Shown one piece after another: positions 1-6,980 of a stretch of 64,000 bases of DNA (positions are counted from its first letter, which is position 1; the number at the start of each line of letters is the position of its first letter). Under the pieces are notes generated by a model. It was not told the origin of the DNA. It worked only from the letters and a program-made list of their open reading frames with translations, and did no database searches. Origin of the DNA: Niabella soli DSM 19437 (GTDB lineage: Bacteria; Bacteroidota; Bacteroidia; Chitinophagales; Chitinophagaceae); the NCBI RefSeq assembly GCF_000243115.2, contig NZ_CP007035.1:3968001-4032000 (forward strand). Reading direction: 5' to 3'. Made by a program: the position numbers and the translations under genes.

Positions 1-1754
1 AGTTCTATGAATTGCTGAAAACCTTTCCGGACGTACTAAGCAAATACCAGCACAAGTTCCGGTATATTATGATTGATGAGTACCAGGATACCAACCCCGC
101 ACAATATGAGATTGTAAAATTGTTAGGGGCCATGAACGAGAATGTGTGCGTGGTGGGGGATGATGCGCAAAGCATTTACAGCTTTCGCGGCGCTACTATT
201 CAGAATATCCTGCAGTTTCAGAAAGATTATGATGAGGTAAAAGTGGTAAAACTGGAACAGAATTACCGCAGTACCCAAAATATCATACATGTTGCCAACG
301 AAGTGATACGGAACAACAAAGCGCAAATCCCAAAAGTGCTGTTTACCGAGAATCAGGGCGGGGAGAAGATAAGGATCGTGCAAACGATGACAGATAACGA
401 TGAGGGAAAATTTGTGGCAGATACGATCCAGGAGCAGAAGCTGCGGAACCATTTCTCCAACAAGGATTTTGCCATTCTTTATCGCACGAATGCACAAAGC
501 CGCGCCTTCGAGGAATCCTTAAGGCGCATGGGGATTGCTTACACTATGTACGGAGGTATTAGTTTTTACCAGCGCAAAGAGATCAAAGACCTGGTGGGGT
601 ATCTGCGGCTGATCGTAAACCCGCGTGATGAAGAAGCGTTAAAACGTATCATCAACTATCCGGTGCGCGGTATCGGCAAAACAACGATCGACAAAATATT
701 GCTGGCCGCCAATACCCATAATATTACCATGTGGGAAGTACTGGAAAAAGCAGATCAGTTTGGCTTCCGGTCCGGCACATTGGGTATCATTCAGGATTTC
801 GTGATCCTGATCAGAAGTTGTGCCAGTATGCTGAAACAGCACAATGCCTACGACGTGGCTTTTCATGTAGGCAAGCAAACGAACCTGGTAAAAGAACTGT
901 TCAATGATAAAAGCACCGAGGGGTTGCAACGCTATGAAAATATCCAGGAGCTGCTCAATTCAATCAAAGAATGGGTCGAAAGCCCGGACAACGACGAAGG
1001 GGAAGTAGTAGATAAAAGCCTGGGCGCCTATCTGCAGCAGATCACCCTATTGACAGATTCAGATAATAAGGATCCTGACGCGGATACGGTAAAACTGATG
1101 ACCATTCACGCAGCCAAAGGGCTTGAGTTTGCCTGTGTATTTGCCGCAGGTCTGGAGGAAATGTTGTTTCCTAATGCCATGAGCATTAACACCAGGGAGG
1201 AACTGGAGGAAGAACGTCGTTTGTTCTATGTGGTAGTAACAAGGGCCAAGGAAAAACTATGGATCTCTTATGCCAATACGCGCTACAAATTCGGATCGCT
1301 GGTGCAAAACGATCCCAGCCGGTTTATCAGTGAGCTGCCCCCGGAATATATCGACAATAGCTATTCCGGTGGCGGCACCAGGCAGAGCTCATTTGGCTAT
1401 GGAAATACCGGCGCTGCTTATGAACGCATGAGCGGCGGATGGGGCAGTAGTCGTTTCGATGCTGCCACAAAATTTGGTCCTGCTCCATCAAAAAAAACCG
1501 TACCGGAGTACCTGGGCTCCAAACCCGAAGCAAAAAAAGTAGTGGAGCACAAGCCTTCGGTCGATTTTCAGGCCAGCGATAGTAGCGATATCGCCGTAGG
1601 CCAACGGGTGGAGCACCAGAAATTCGGTTTTGGCGAAGTGCTGAAACTGGAAGGGAACCAACATAATAAAATGGCTGTAATTAAATTTGACAGCAACGGC
1701 GAAAAGAAAATTCTGCTCAACTACGCGCGGCTTAAAATCTTAAGCAAAAACTAA
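1..1754 (+). CDS. UvrD/PcrA-family DNA helicase, C-terminal part (5' truncated by window edge)
   Basis: Superfamily 1A 3'-5' DNA helicase acting in excision repair and replication restart. The frame is already open at base 3, before any start codon, so the N-terminal part with the Walker A motif lies outside the window. Visible motifs, counting from the leucine codon at base 12, are motif II IDEYQDTN near residue 21, motif III GDDAQSIYSFRGA near 49, motif IV LEQNYRST near 81, motif V IHAAKGLEF near 365 and motif VI with VVVTRAKEKL near 407. A Ser/Gly/Lys-rich linker follows, and then a C-terminal Tudor-like segment (VGQRVEHQKFGFGEV) of the kind that docks PcrA/UvrD on RNA polymerase. The motifs make the family call secure. 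Whether the genome would call it uvrD or pcrA cannot be decided from this part. Confidence 0.95.
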   Translation, partial: FYELLKTFPDVLSKYQHKFRYIMIDEYQDTNPAQYEIVKLLGAMNENVCVVGDDAQSIYSFRGATIQNILQFQKDYDEVKVVKLEQNYRSTQNIIHVANEVIRNNKAQIPKVLFTENQGGEKIRIVQTMTDNDEGKFVADTIQEQKLRNHFSNKDFAILYRTNAQSRAFEESLRRMGIAYTMYGGISFYQRKEIKDLVGYLRLIVNPRDEEALKRIINYPVRGIGKTTIDKILLAANTHNITMWEVLEKADQFGFRSGTLGIIQDFVILIRSCASMLKQHNAYDVAFHVGKQTNLVKELFNDKSTEGLQRYENIQELLNSIKEWVESPDNDEGEVVDKSLGAYLQQITLLTDSDNKDPDADTVKLMTIHAAKGLEFACVFAAGLEEMLFPNAMSINTREELEEERRLFYVVVTRAKEKLWISYANTRYKFGSLVQNDPSRFISELPPEYIDNSYSGGGTRQSSFGYGNTGAAYERMSGGWGSSRFDAATKFGPAPSKKTVPEYLGSKPEAKKVVEHKPSVDFQASDSSDIAVGQRVEHQKFGFGEVLKLEGNQHNKMAVIKFDSNGEKKILLNYARLKILSKN

Positions 1755-1792
1755 AATAAATAGTAAACACCCAGAGTTCTTACACATTGATT

Positions 1793-1861
1793 TTTAGCAG
1801 AATAGATGCTAAAGACGCCCTTCCTGCACCTAAGTGGGAAAAAAACGCCCCATTTTAGCAT
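1793..1861. other. Three alternating arms that can form two exclusive hairpins
   Basis: The heptamer TTTAGCA occurs at 1793-1799 and 1854-1860, and its complement TGCTAAA at 1807-1813. The middle arm can pair either with the left copy (short loop) or with the right copy (enclosing a 40-base loop), so the two hairpins exclude each other. The block lies between the helicase stop and the RAYT-like gene starting at 1962. No T-tract follows either hairpin, so neither is a simple terminator. It could be a decayed target repeat of the neighbouring RAYT-like protein or a leader switch. Both readings are inference. Confidence 0.35.
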
Positions 1862-1961
1862 AATTGGAACAAGTTTTGCCGTGTAAAAAACGACTAACGT
1901 TTAATAAATATTTCTTAAAACGAATAGGACGAGTTTTTATGATGTTAAGACGGCAATTATC

Positions 1962-2591
1962 ATGAATAATGAGCGGGTTATAGCAATGGATGAGCATGGG
2001 TGTTATTCTCTTACACTTGAAACAGCAGATCTGATCGATATTTTTATCAGGCCGGTGTATAAACAGATCGCTGTGCATTCTCTTAATTATTATATCAATA
2101 GTAAAGGGCTTATTGTTTATGGTTGGTGCCTGATGCCCAACAAACTCTATATGATTTGCAAAACGCAAAAAAATAGTTCCTTCGGGGAACTGCGGGAGAG
2201 TTTTAAAGAATTTACTACCGAAAAAGTGATGGAAGCTGTTGGCGACGAGCCTTTGGAACGACAGGAATGGCTTATTGAACATTTTCGAAAAAATACAGGC
2301 CTGTTTAAAACATTTAAGAAACTGGCAATATGGAAACAGGTGAAAGAAATGCAGGTCCTTGATTTAAACCGTCCCGAAAGTATTGCCGAGCACCTGAGCC
2401 TCATTCATACCATCCCTGTTCAGCAACGCATCGTCCGTTATCCGGCCGATTTTATTTACAGCTCTGCATTTGATTATGAAACCGGAACCGAAGGCCTTGT
2501 AAAAATAACCCGGCTTCCCGTTGTGGAAGCAGCGTTGGATGACATTGAAAACAGGAAAAGCGTTTTTAAGACAAAATTTAACAGGAGATAG
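1962..2591 (+). CDS. RAYT/IS200-like (Y1 HUH) transposase-related protein with degenerate active site
   Basis: 209 residues with the layout of Bacteroidota REP-associated tyrosine transposase-like proteins. An N-terminal beta region leads to WCLMPNKLYMICKT (about 52-65), where active members read LMPNHVHLI. The region around AIWKQVKEMQ (about 125) replaces the usual Trp-Gln segment, and the C-terminal block LIHTIPVQQRIV plus FIYSSAFDY corresponds to the family's YIH-NPV-AGIV and YSSA-DY signature. The two metal-binding histidines of the HUH motif are replaced by Lys and Tyr, so strand-transfer chemistry is unlikely. The reading frame is nonetheless intact for 209 codons and has its own terminator, which suggests a retained, repurposed DNA/RNA-binding role rather than decay. 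ATG 1962 is the first start after the spacer; an upstream ATG at 1939 runs straight into a stop. Confidence 0.72.
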   Translation: MNNERVIAMDEHGCYSLTLETADLIDIFIRPVYKQIAVHSLNYYINSKGLIVYGWCLMPNKLYMICKTQKNSSFGELRESFKEFTTEKVMEAVGDEPLERQEWLIEHFRKNTGLFKTFKKLAIWKQVKEMQVLDLNRPESIAEHLSLIHTIPVQQRIVRYPADFIYSSAFDYETGTEGLVKITRLPVVEAALDDIENRKSVFKTKFNRR

Positions 2592-2620
2592 CGCGCACTG
2601 GACACGAAACAGATATTTTT

Positions 2621-2652
2621 GCCAGACTTAATAATTGAAGTCTGGCATTTTT
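2621..2652 (+). terminator. Rho-independent terminator abutting the next start codon
   Basis: A perfect 9-bp stem, GCCAGACTT 2621-2629 with AAGTCTGGC 2638-2646 and an 8-base loop, is followed by ATTTTT. The T-run ends at 2652 and the ATG of the muramidase gene begins at 2653. It would terminate the RAYT-like gene 30 bases after its stop, but its position also lets it act on the following gene's translation start. Confidence 0.75.
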
Positions 2653-3447
2653 ATGGCAACCAAAAGAAAAAGAAGAAAACGCAAAAAAGGGCTATCTCCC
2701 GACCAATGGCGGTTGTTGTTAGCGCTGTTTGCGCTGGCATTGTTGCTGGGAGTCTTTTTTATGCTGGACTGGTCCCGCAGATTTGATGTGGAAGTAAAGC
2801 GCTACCCCCAGTTTGGTATCGATATCCCGGTAGACTATCCCATACATGGTATTGACGTATCACGTTATCAGCAAACCATTCTTTGGACCGAAGTAAAAGC
2901 AATGCGCGTCGATAGTTTAAAAATCGGTTTTGCCTTTATAAAAGCCACAGAGGGGGAAGAGGATTCGGACGAACAGTTTAAAAAAAACTGGAGCCGCGCA
3001 CGCCAGGCCAGGATGATCCGCGGCCCGTATCATTATTTTATTCCGTCAAAAGATGCGCGGAAGCAGGCGGTGAACTTTATTAAGAATGTGACTTTATCCC
3101 GCGGCGACCTTCCGCCGGTGCTGGATGTGGAACAAGCCAATAACCTCGCAGCGGGTCAGATACGCGCCGGGGTTAAAATATGGCTGCAATTGGTGGAACA
3201 GCACTATAAGATCAGACCAATACTTTATACCAATCCCGAATTTTACGAAAAATATCTTGGAAAAGATTTTGATGCCTATCCCTTATGGGTGGCGCACTAT
3301 TTCGAAAAAAGAAAACCGAAGATCAAACGTGATTGGCTAATCTGGCAGCATAACAATGCCGGTCGGGTAAACGGCATTGCTACTGCTGTTGATTTTAATG
3401 TCTTTAATGGAGATTCGGCCGCCTTTCGATCGATACTTGTAAAGTAA
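2653..3447 (+). CDS. Membrane-anchored GH25 family lysozyme (muramidase)
   Basis: Glycoside hydrolase 25 that cleaves the MurNAc-GlcNAc bond of peptidoglycan. A very basic N-terminus (KRKRRKRKK) precedes one hydrophobic helix (about residues 20-41 from the chosen start), so the catalytic domain is tethered and faces the periplasm. Family landmarks are HGIDVSRYQ (substrate-binding strand 1 with the catalytic Asp), FAFIKATEG, RGPYHYF, and PPVLDVEQ with the Asp-x-Glu catalytic pair. Near the C-terminus, LWVAHYFEKRKP and DWLIWQHNNAGRVNGI are the conserved Trp-containing strands. I start at ATG 2653; a TTG at 2635 in frame falls inside the terminator stem and is less likely. No autolysin partner or phage gene is nearby, so a role in cell-wall remodelling is inferred. 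Confidence 0.9.
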   Translation: MATKRKRRKRKKGLSPDQWRLLLALFALALLLGVFFMLDWSRRFDVEVKRYPQFGIDIPVDYPIHGIDVSRYQQTILWTEVKAMRVDSLKIGFAFIKATEGEEDSDEQFKKNWSRARQARMIRGPYHYFIPSKDARKQAVNFIKNVTLSRGDLPPVLDVEQANNLAAGQIRAGVKIWLQLVEQHYKIRPILYTNPEFYEKYLGKDFDAYPLWVAHYFEKRKPKIKRDWLIWQHNNAGRVNGIATAVDFNVFNGDSAAFRSILVK

Positions 3448-3450
3448 AAA

Positions 3451-3789
3451 CTACGATTTTTTCGCGTTGGCGTTCACATATTGTGTCACCTGCGAAACCT
3501 GGAGGTCGTTCAGTTTGGCTTTTTTAACCATTGAATTCAGAATAGGTTTCCATTCTTCCTCCGTCCAGTCGCCGGTATTTTTCTTCTGATGGCATTTGGT
3601 GCATTTTACTTCAAAAATAGCCTTACCGGCCACCAGTGGGTTGCTCGACGCAAAATCAGCGGTATCTGGTTTATTGCCCGTGACCGCTTCAACCGGCCGG
3701 CTGGGAATGGTGGGGGCCGCTTTATGTGAACAACTGTAAATAACCGCGATTCCGGTACACAACACACACAGTAATAAAAGTCTCTTCAT
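3451..3789 (-). CDS. Monohaem cytochrome c-type lipoprotein
   Basis: 112 residues. A signal peptide ends in the lipobox-like VIYSCS, so the mature protein is probably a lipoprotein. After a Pro/Ala-rich linker come AGKAIFEVKC and the haem-attachment motif CTKCH, then a C-terminal helix with MVKKAKL and VTQYV that resembles the small c-type cytochromes of anaerobic/aerobic Bacteroidota respiratory chains. The methionine of MVKKAK is a candidate distal haem ligand. It is a paralogue of the gene at 3867-4181 on the same strand, with which it shares the block from KCTKCH to the C-terminus. It would shuttle electrons at the membrane surface; its redox partners are not visible here. The gene sits tail-to-tail with the muramidase, 3 bases apart. 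Confidence 0.85.
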   Translation of the reverse strand: MKRLLLLCVLCTGIAVIYSCSHKAAPTIPSRPVEAVTGNKPDTADFASSNPLVAGKAIFEVKCTKCHQKKNTGDWTEEEWKPILNSMVKKAKLNDLQVSQVTQYVNANAKKS

Positions 3790-3820
3790 ATTTTGGAGAA
3801 AATTTAAGGGTAGGCAAAAA

Positions 3821-3845
3821 TAAAAAACCTCCCGTTAAAGGAGGT
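3821..3845 (-). terminator. Rho-independent terminator of the upstream cytochrome gene
   Basis: Read on the minus strand, ACCTCC, a 7-base loop and GGAGGT are followed by a run of T. The stem is 3827-3832 with 3840-3845. It lies between the two tandem cytochrome genes, so they are probably separate transcripts or the downstream copy is expressed only by read-through. Confidence 0.8.
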
Positions 3846-3866
3846 AAATCATTTTAGAAAGAATGG

Positions 3867-4181
3867 TTATTTTTTTGAATTGGCATAAACATACGAAGAG
3901 ACCTGCTGTATTTCATCGTTAGATAGCTTCGCTTTTTTAACCATTGCGGCTAATATGGGTCGCAGATCTTCGTAAGATTTAGATGCCACAACCTCTGTTT
4001 TAGCCTTATGGCATTTGGTACATTTTGTGGTGAAGATCGTTTGCCCCGCGCTAACAGTGGTCGCGTCACTGCTTATGGCACTGGCCTCGGGTATGGTAGC
4101 CGCCGTAGCGGAAGGAGATGCCTTTGGCGAACAGGCTACCGCCAGAAGAACAATAGAAGCGCCAATAACTATCTTTTTCAT
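3867..4181 (-). CDS. Monohaem cytochrome c-type lipoprotein (paralogue)
   Basis: 104 residues, lipoprotein signal MKKIVIGASIVLLAVACS with the lipobox cysteine near residue 17, then a low-complexity Ser/Ala/Thr linker and the haem site CTKCHK. The fold segment AGQTIFTTKCTKCH...LRPILAAMVKKAKLSNDEIQQVSSYVYAN parallels that of the gene at 3451-3789 almost position for position, so the pair arose by tandem duplication. The N-terminal linkers are unrelated, as expected for spacer regions. Likely an electron carrier anchored in a membrane leaflet and facing the periplasm. Partner and potential are unknown. Confidence 0.85.
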   Translation of the reverse strand: MKKIVIGASIVLLAVACSPKASPSATAATIPEASAISSDATTVSAGQTIFTTKCTKCHKAKTEVVASKSYEDLRPILAAMVKKAKLSNDEIQQVSSYVYANSKK

Positions 4182-4341
4182 ATTAATGTTTTTATTACTA
4201 AAAGTAACAATAAATACGCCAACTTACAGTAGTGTGACAAATATTTTTGACAATCCGGTGTTTATGAACTGCATTGTTGGAAAGGCAGGAAGATATTGCC
4301 TTTGGCTTGCCGTTCACTGCCCCGCCGGCCTGGGATGCTTT

Positions 4342-4971
4342 TTAATCGCCCTGCTGAATTGAAAACGGTGAGCGATAACTTCTATACTCCTTTATCCAAT
4401 GCAACAGGCCGAAGGCAACAATTCCGCTAAAAATAAAATACTCCAAACTGTAGAATTTGATACCCTTGACGTAGTATAGAACCGCAGCTACCAGGTCAAC
4501 CAACAGCCAGATGACCCAGCATTCTATCTTTTTCTGGATCATATAAAAAGTGGCAAGAATACTCAAAACCATAATAAAGGAATCAACAAAGGGATATGCG
4601 CTGGGCGCAGAGAACAACCCGGGGAGCCATTCATGTAAACGCGCGGCAAAATTGCCCAGCAGCAAAGTACCCGCCAGGGTAGCGGAGACGGTAAGGATCC
4701 GGTCGCGCCGGTTCATATAGCTTACCTTCAGTTCTTTTTTTGTATCAGCTTCGCCTTCCCTGGGGTGCGACCATCGCCACCAGCCCACCACATTGGTAAT
4801 AAAGAAAAATACCTGCAGCAGCATATCGGGGTACAATTGTACCTGGTAGTAAAGAATAAAGGAAAGCGTCACATTGACGATACCCATGGGCCAACTGCTG
4901 ATCCGGGCCTTTGCAGAAAGCCAGGTAGCGGCCAGGCCGGTAAGCACACCAAAAAATTCTATATAACTCAT
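4342..4971 (-). CDS. pnuC: PnuC-type vitamin/nicotinamide riboside transporter
   Basis: Seven-helix facilitator of the PnuC family, which moves nicotinamide riboside or (PnuT/PnuX relatives) thiamine or riboflavin by diffusion and trapping. I choose ATG 4971, giving MSYIEFFGVLTGLAATWL, the usual family N-terminus; a TTG at 5025 would add 18 residues. Landmarks are SWPMGIVNV, the YPDMLLQVFFFITNVVGWWRW segment with the substrate-stacking tryptophans, and CWVIWLLVDLVAAVLYYVKG near the C-terminus (the W-x3-D element). Substrate cannot be told from sequence alone. I looked for a TPP riboswitch upstream, which would indicate a thiamine transporter, and saw none. Confidence 0.87.
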   Translation of the reverse strand: MSYIEFFGVLTGLAATWLSAKARISSWPMGIVNVTLSFILYYQVQLYPDMLLQVFFFITNVVGWWRWSHPREGEADTKKELKVSYMNRRDRILTVSATLAGTLLLGNFAARLHEWLPGLFSAPSAYPFVDSFIMVLSILATFYMIQKKIECWVIWLLVDLVAAVLYYVKGIKFYSLEYFIFSGIVAFGLLHWIKEYRSYRSPFSIQQGD

Positions 4972-5142
4972 GGAATATCCCAGGAGTTTAAAGAATTCCT
5001 TATGAATATCAAATATCGTTGCCAAGAAAATTATTGTCAGGGGGAAATGGACTTACATAGATCTAACAAAACCACTAAGAGGTTAAGGTTCATTAACCCC
5101 TTCCCTTAATGGCCTTAAGGGTTGATCGGGAGGTCTGTATCT

Positions 5143-5727
5143 TTATAATTTCAGGCCACCTATCAGGTGCTTCACCATATTCTCCTCTATTTCTTCTGCA
5201 GTATGGGTTTTGGCGCTTTTTTGCCAGAATTCCAACCCCCGTACGGAAGAAAGAATGTTCAATACCACTACATAAGGAGAAACCGGTTTGAATTCTTTAT
5301 TATCGATCCCTTCCTGAACAATGGTTTCAATCTTTTTTACATAACGGCGGCGATCACTGACAAACTCGCTTAATTTATCCTCTTCCAGGTGAATCCATTC
5401 GCTTACCATCACAGAGTAAGACTCAAAATGGTCGATCATCATTTTGGTATGAAAACGGATCAGTGATTCTATCCGTTGCAGGGCCGTCTCCGATGCGTTC
5501 ATATTTTCCAGTTGCTCCTGGCAATCCCGGGCTATCGAAAAAACGATCTCATCAAGGATCTCTCCCTTTGATTGTATATGGTTATAAAGACTGGCCGCCT
5601 CAATACCGATTTTTTCCGCCAGGTCGCGCATAGACGTTCCGGTATAACCTTTTTCGCGGAACATGCGGGCCGCAGTTTTCAAAATTTCTTCTTTCTTTGA
5701 CGAACGTTTGCGAGTTGTGGTAGCCAT
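5143..5727 (-). CDS. TetR/AcrR family transcriptional regulator
   Basis: 194 residues. The N-terminal helix-turn-helix (about residues 12-58) reads ILKTAARMFREKGYTGTSMRDLAEKIGIEAASLYNHI, the standard TetR_N pattern with the Tyr-Asn-His recognition helix. The helical C-terminal ligand domain contains a long FHTKMMIDHF helix and the segment EWIHLEEDKLSEFVSDRRRYVKKIE, resembling regulators of acyl-CoA or aromatic catabolism, but the ligand is not predictable. It is divergent from the PfkB kinase gene with 95 bases between starts, so it may control that gene as well as itself. ATG 5727 is confirmed by a -7 box only 4 bases upstream, which implies a leaderless or nearly leaderless mRNA. Confidence 0.9.
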   Translation of the reverse strand: MATTTRKRSSKKEEILKTAARMFREKGYTGTSMRDLAEKIGIEAASLYNHIQSKGEILDEIVFSIARDCQEQLENMNASETALQRIESLIRFHTKMMIDHFESYSVMVSEWIHLEEDKLSEFVSDRRRYVKKIETIVQEGIDNKEFKPVSPYVVVLNILSSVRGLEFWQKSAKTHTAEEIEENMVKHLIGGLKL

Positions 5728-5731
5728 GTTT

Positions 5732-5739
5732 CAAAACTA
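5732..5739 (-). promoter_or_regulatory. -7 box TAGTTTTG for tetR, 4 bases from ATG
   Basis: Perfect TAnnTTTG on the minus strand, followed by AAAC and then the ATG at 5727. In this promoter class the transcript begins a few bases after the box, so it would start at or next to the ATG. No TTTG is seen at the usual spacing upstream. Confidence 0.55.
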
Positions 5740-5784
5740 TGGTTTTTTAATGATATATCAGCATCAAAATATACAGGTTTCGGC

Positions 5785-5792
5785 TACCTTTG
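5785..5792 (+). promoter_or_regulatory. -7 box TACCTTTG for the PfkB kinase gene
   Basis: Perfect TAnnTTTG followed by CCGCC, 30 bases before ATG 5823. The CCGCC continuation is shared with the ffs promoter in this window. A clear -33 TTTG is not visible. Confidence 0.6.
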
Positions 5793-5822
5793 CCGCCGTA
5801 TTTTTAACAAAAAACAAATTTC

Positions 5823-6749
5823 ATGTCAGTAATAACAGTTGGAACGATGGCTTTTGACGCCATTGAAACGCCCTTTGGGAAAACGAACAAAATTGTAGGT
5901 GGCTCGGCACTATACGCGGCTTATGCAGCGAGCTACTTTGTAAAACCCGTTCAGCAGCTTTCCATTATTGGCTATGATTTTCCGGAAGAGGAATTGGGAT
6001 CGCTTGAGGAAAGAGGAGTGCAGTTGGAAGGGGTTGAAAAGGTGGCCGATAAAAAATCGTTCTTCTGGAGCGGGCGCTATCATGAGGACATGAATTCAAG
6101 AGATACCCTGGTTACCGATCTGAATGTGCTGGCCGATTTTGATCCGAAGGTGCCGGACAGCTACCAGGGCGCCGAATTCCTGATGCTGGGCAACCTGATG
6201 CCAAAAATACAGATCAGCGTTATTGAGCAATTGAAACAAAAGCCAAAACTGGTGGTGCTGGATACAATGAACTTTTGGATGGAAACCGCCCTGCCCGACC
6301 TGGAAGTGGTACTAAAAAAAGTGGATCTGCTGATGGTAAATGATTCTGAAGCCCGGCAGTTAACGCAGCAGCATTCGCTTATAAAAGCGGCCAAAAAGAT
6401 CCGGGAAATGGGCCCTAAGTATTTGATTATCAAAAAAGGAGAAAACGGCGCTTTGTTGTTTTATGAAGAAAAGGTCTTTTTTGCCCCGGCTTTTCCGCTC
6501 GAAGATGTATTTGACCCCACCGGCGCTGGCGATACTTTCGCCGGTGGTTTTATCGGCTATCTGGCTAAAACCAATGATATCAGTTTCCAGAACATGAAAA
6601 AGGCGATCATTGCGGGCTCTGCCCTGGCCAGCTTCTGCGTTGAAAAGTTTGGCAATACCAGGCTCAGGGAGCTTACAAAAGAGGAACTGAACGACCGGAT
6701 CCGGCTTTTTAAAGAATTGACCCATTTTGAAACAGAGCTTTCTCTGTAG
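5823..6749 (+). CDS. PfkB (ribokinase) family sugar/nucleoside kinase
   Basis: 308 residues with the ribokinase fold. The family signature DPTGAGDTFAGGF, carrying the catalytic Asp and anion hole, lies near residue 225. N-terminal VGGSALYAAYAASYF is the substrate-binding GG segment, and LMVNDSEARQL with YLIIKKGENGALL marks the ATP-binding half. Families with this outline phosphorylate sugars, nucleosides or sugar phosphates; the short lid loop suggests a monosaccharide or nucleoside. This is a common orphan kinase of Bacteroidota and its substrate is not known to me. It is monocistronic: own promoter upstream, strong terminator downstream. The TetR regulator is divergent. Confidence 0.88.
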   Translation: MSVITVGTMAFDAIETPFGKTNKIVGGSALYAAYAASYFVKPVQQLSIIGYDFPEEELGSLEERGVQLEGVEKVADKKSFFWSGRYHEDMNSRDTLVTDLNVLADFDPKVPDSYQGAEFLMLGNLMPKIQISVIEQLKQKPKLVVLDTMNFWMETALPDLEVVLKKVDLLMVNDSEARQLTQQHSLIKAAKKIREMGPKYLIIKKGENGALLFYEEKVFFAPAFPLEDVFDPTGAGDTFAGGFIGYLAKTNDISFQNMKKAIIAGSALASFCVEKFGNTRLRELTKEELNDRIRLFKELTHFETELSL

Positions 6750-6755
6750 CGTTTT

Positions 6756-6802
6756 GAATACCGGTGCGGTTTCCAAAACGGCACCGGTGTTCAGGTTTTT
6801 TT
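6756..6802 (+). terminator. Rho-independent terminator of the PfkB kinase gene
   Basis: A stem GAATACCGGTGC (6756-6767) with GCACCGGTGTTC (6781-6792), one wobble pair, is followed by AGG and seven T. The end of this T-run also supplies the -33 TTTG of the asd promoter. Confidence 0.85.
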
Positions 6803-6831
6803 GGAGAATAATTATTCTCTGTCTATTTTTG
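6800..6831 (+). promoter_or_regulatory. Consensus promoter of the asd leader
   Basis: TTTG at 6800-6803, a 20-base spacer, then TATTTTTG at 6824-6831. This is an exact match to the Bacteroidota housekeeping consensus TTTG-N19-21-TAnnTTTG. Transcription should begin near 6837-6839, about 10 bases before the leader ATG at 6849. Confidence 0.75.
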
Positions 6832-6848
6832 TTCTGATGGCAATTAAG

Positions 6849-6884
6849 ATGAAACATACAAAAACTACAAAAAAGTGTCCCTAG
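6849..6884 (+). CDS. asd leader peptide (Lys/Thr-rich attenuator peptide)
   Basis: An 11-codon frame encoding MKHTKTTKKCP then TAG. Four of the 11 residues are Lys and three are Thr, and the run from codon 4 to 9 is only Thr and Lys. These are end products made from aspartate semialdehyde, the product of the gene that follows. An in-frame ATG at 6837 would add MAIK (Ile and another Lys and Met, also aspartate-family amino acids), but that codon sits at the expected transcription start, so 6849 is preferred. The stop codon overlaps the first base of the antiterminator arm, the layout required for ribosome-position sensing. Confidence 0.75.
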   Translation: MKHTKTTKKCP

Positions 6885-6957
6885 TGGAAGGTCGTGGTGT
6901 TTGTGTGGTCAACATAAATTTTAACAGGCCTTCCGTAAATCCGGAAGGCTTTTTTTT
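6884..6957 (+). terminator. Transcription attenuator: antiterminator versus terminator before asd
   Basis: The terminator is GCCTTCCG 6928-6935 with CGGAAGGC 6942-6949, followed by eight T (6950-6957). The competing antiterminator pairs 6884-6893 with 6927-6936: six Watson-Crick pairs GGAAGG/CCTTCC plus three wobbles and one C-G. Both use the same CCTTCC arm, so they exclude each other. A ribosome stalled on the Lys/Thr codons (6858-6875) leaves 6884 onward free and favours antitermination. A ribosome reaching the stop codon covers this arm, so the terminator forms. Confidence 0.78.
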
Positions 6958-6980
6958 AACATAAAACGCGTAAAACAACA

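Noticed and set aside
4972-5142. Riboswitch (TPP or NAD-related) upstream of the PnuC gene
   Set aside because: The conserved TPP core phrases are absent on the relevant strand, and no compact aptamer-like fold was found by eye.
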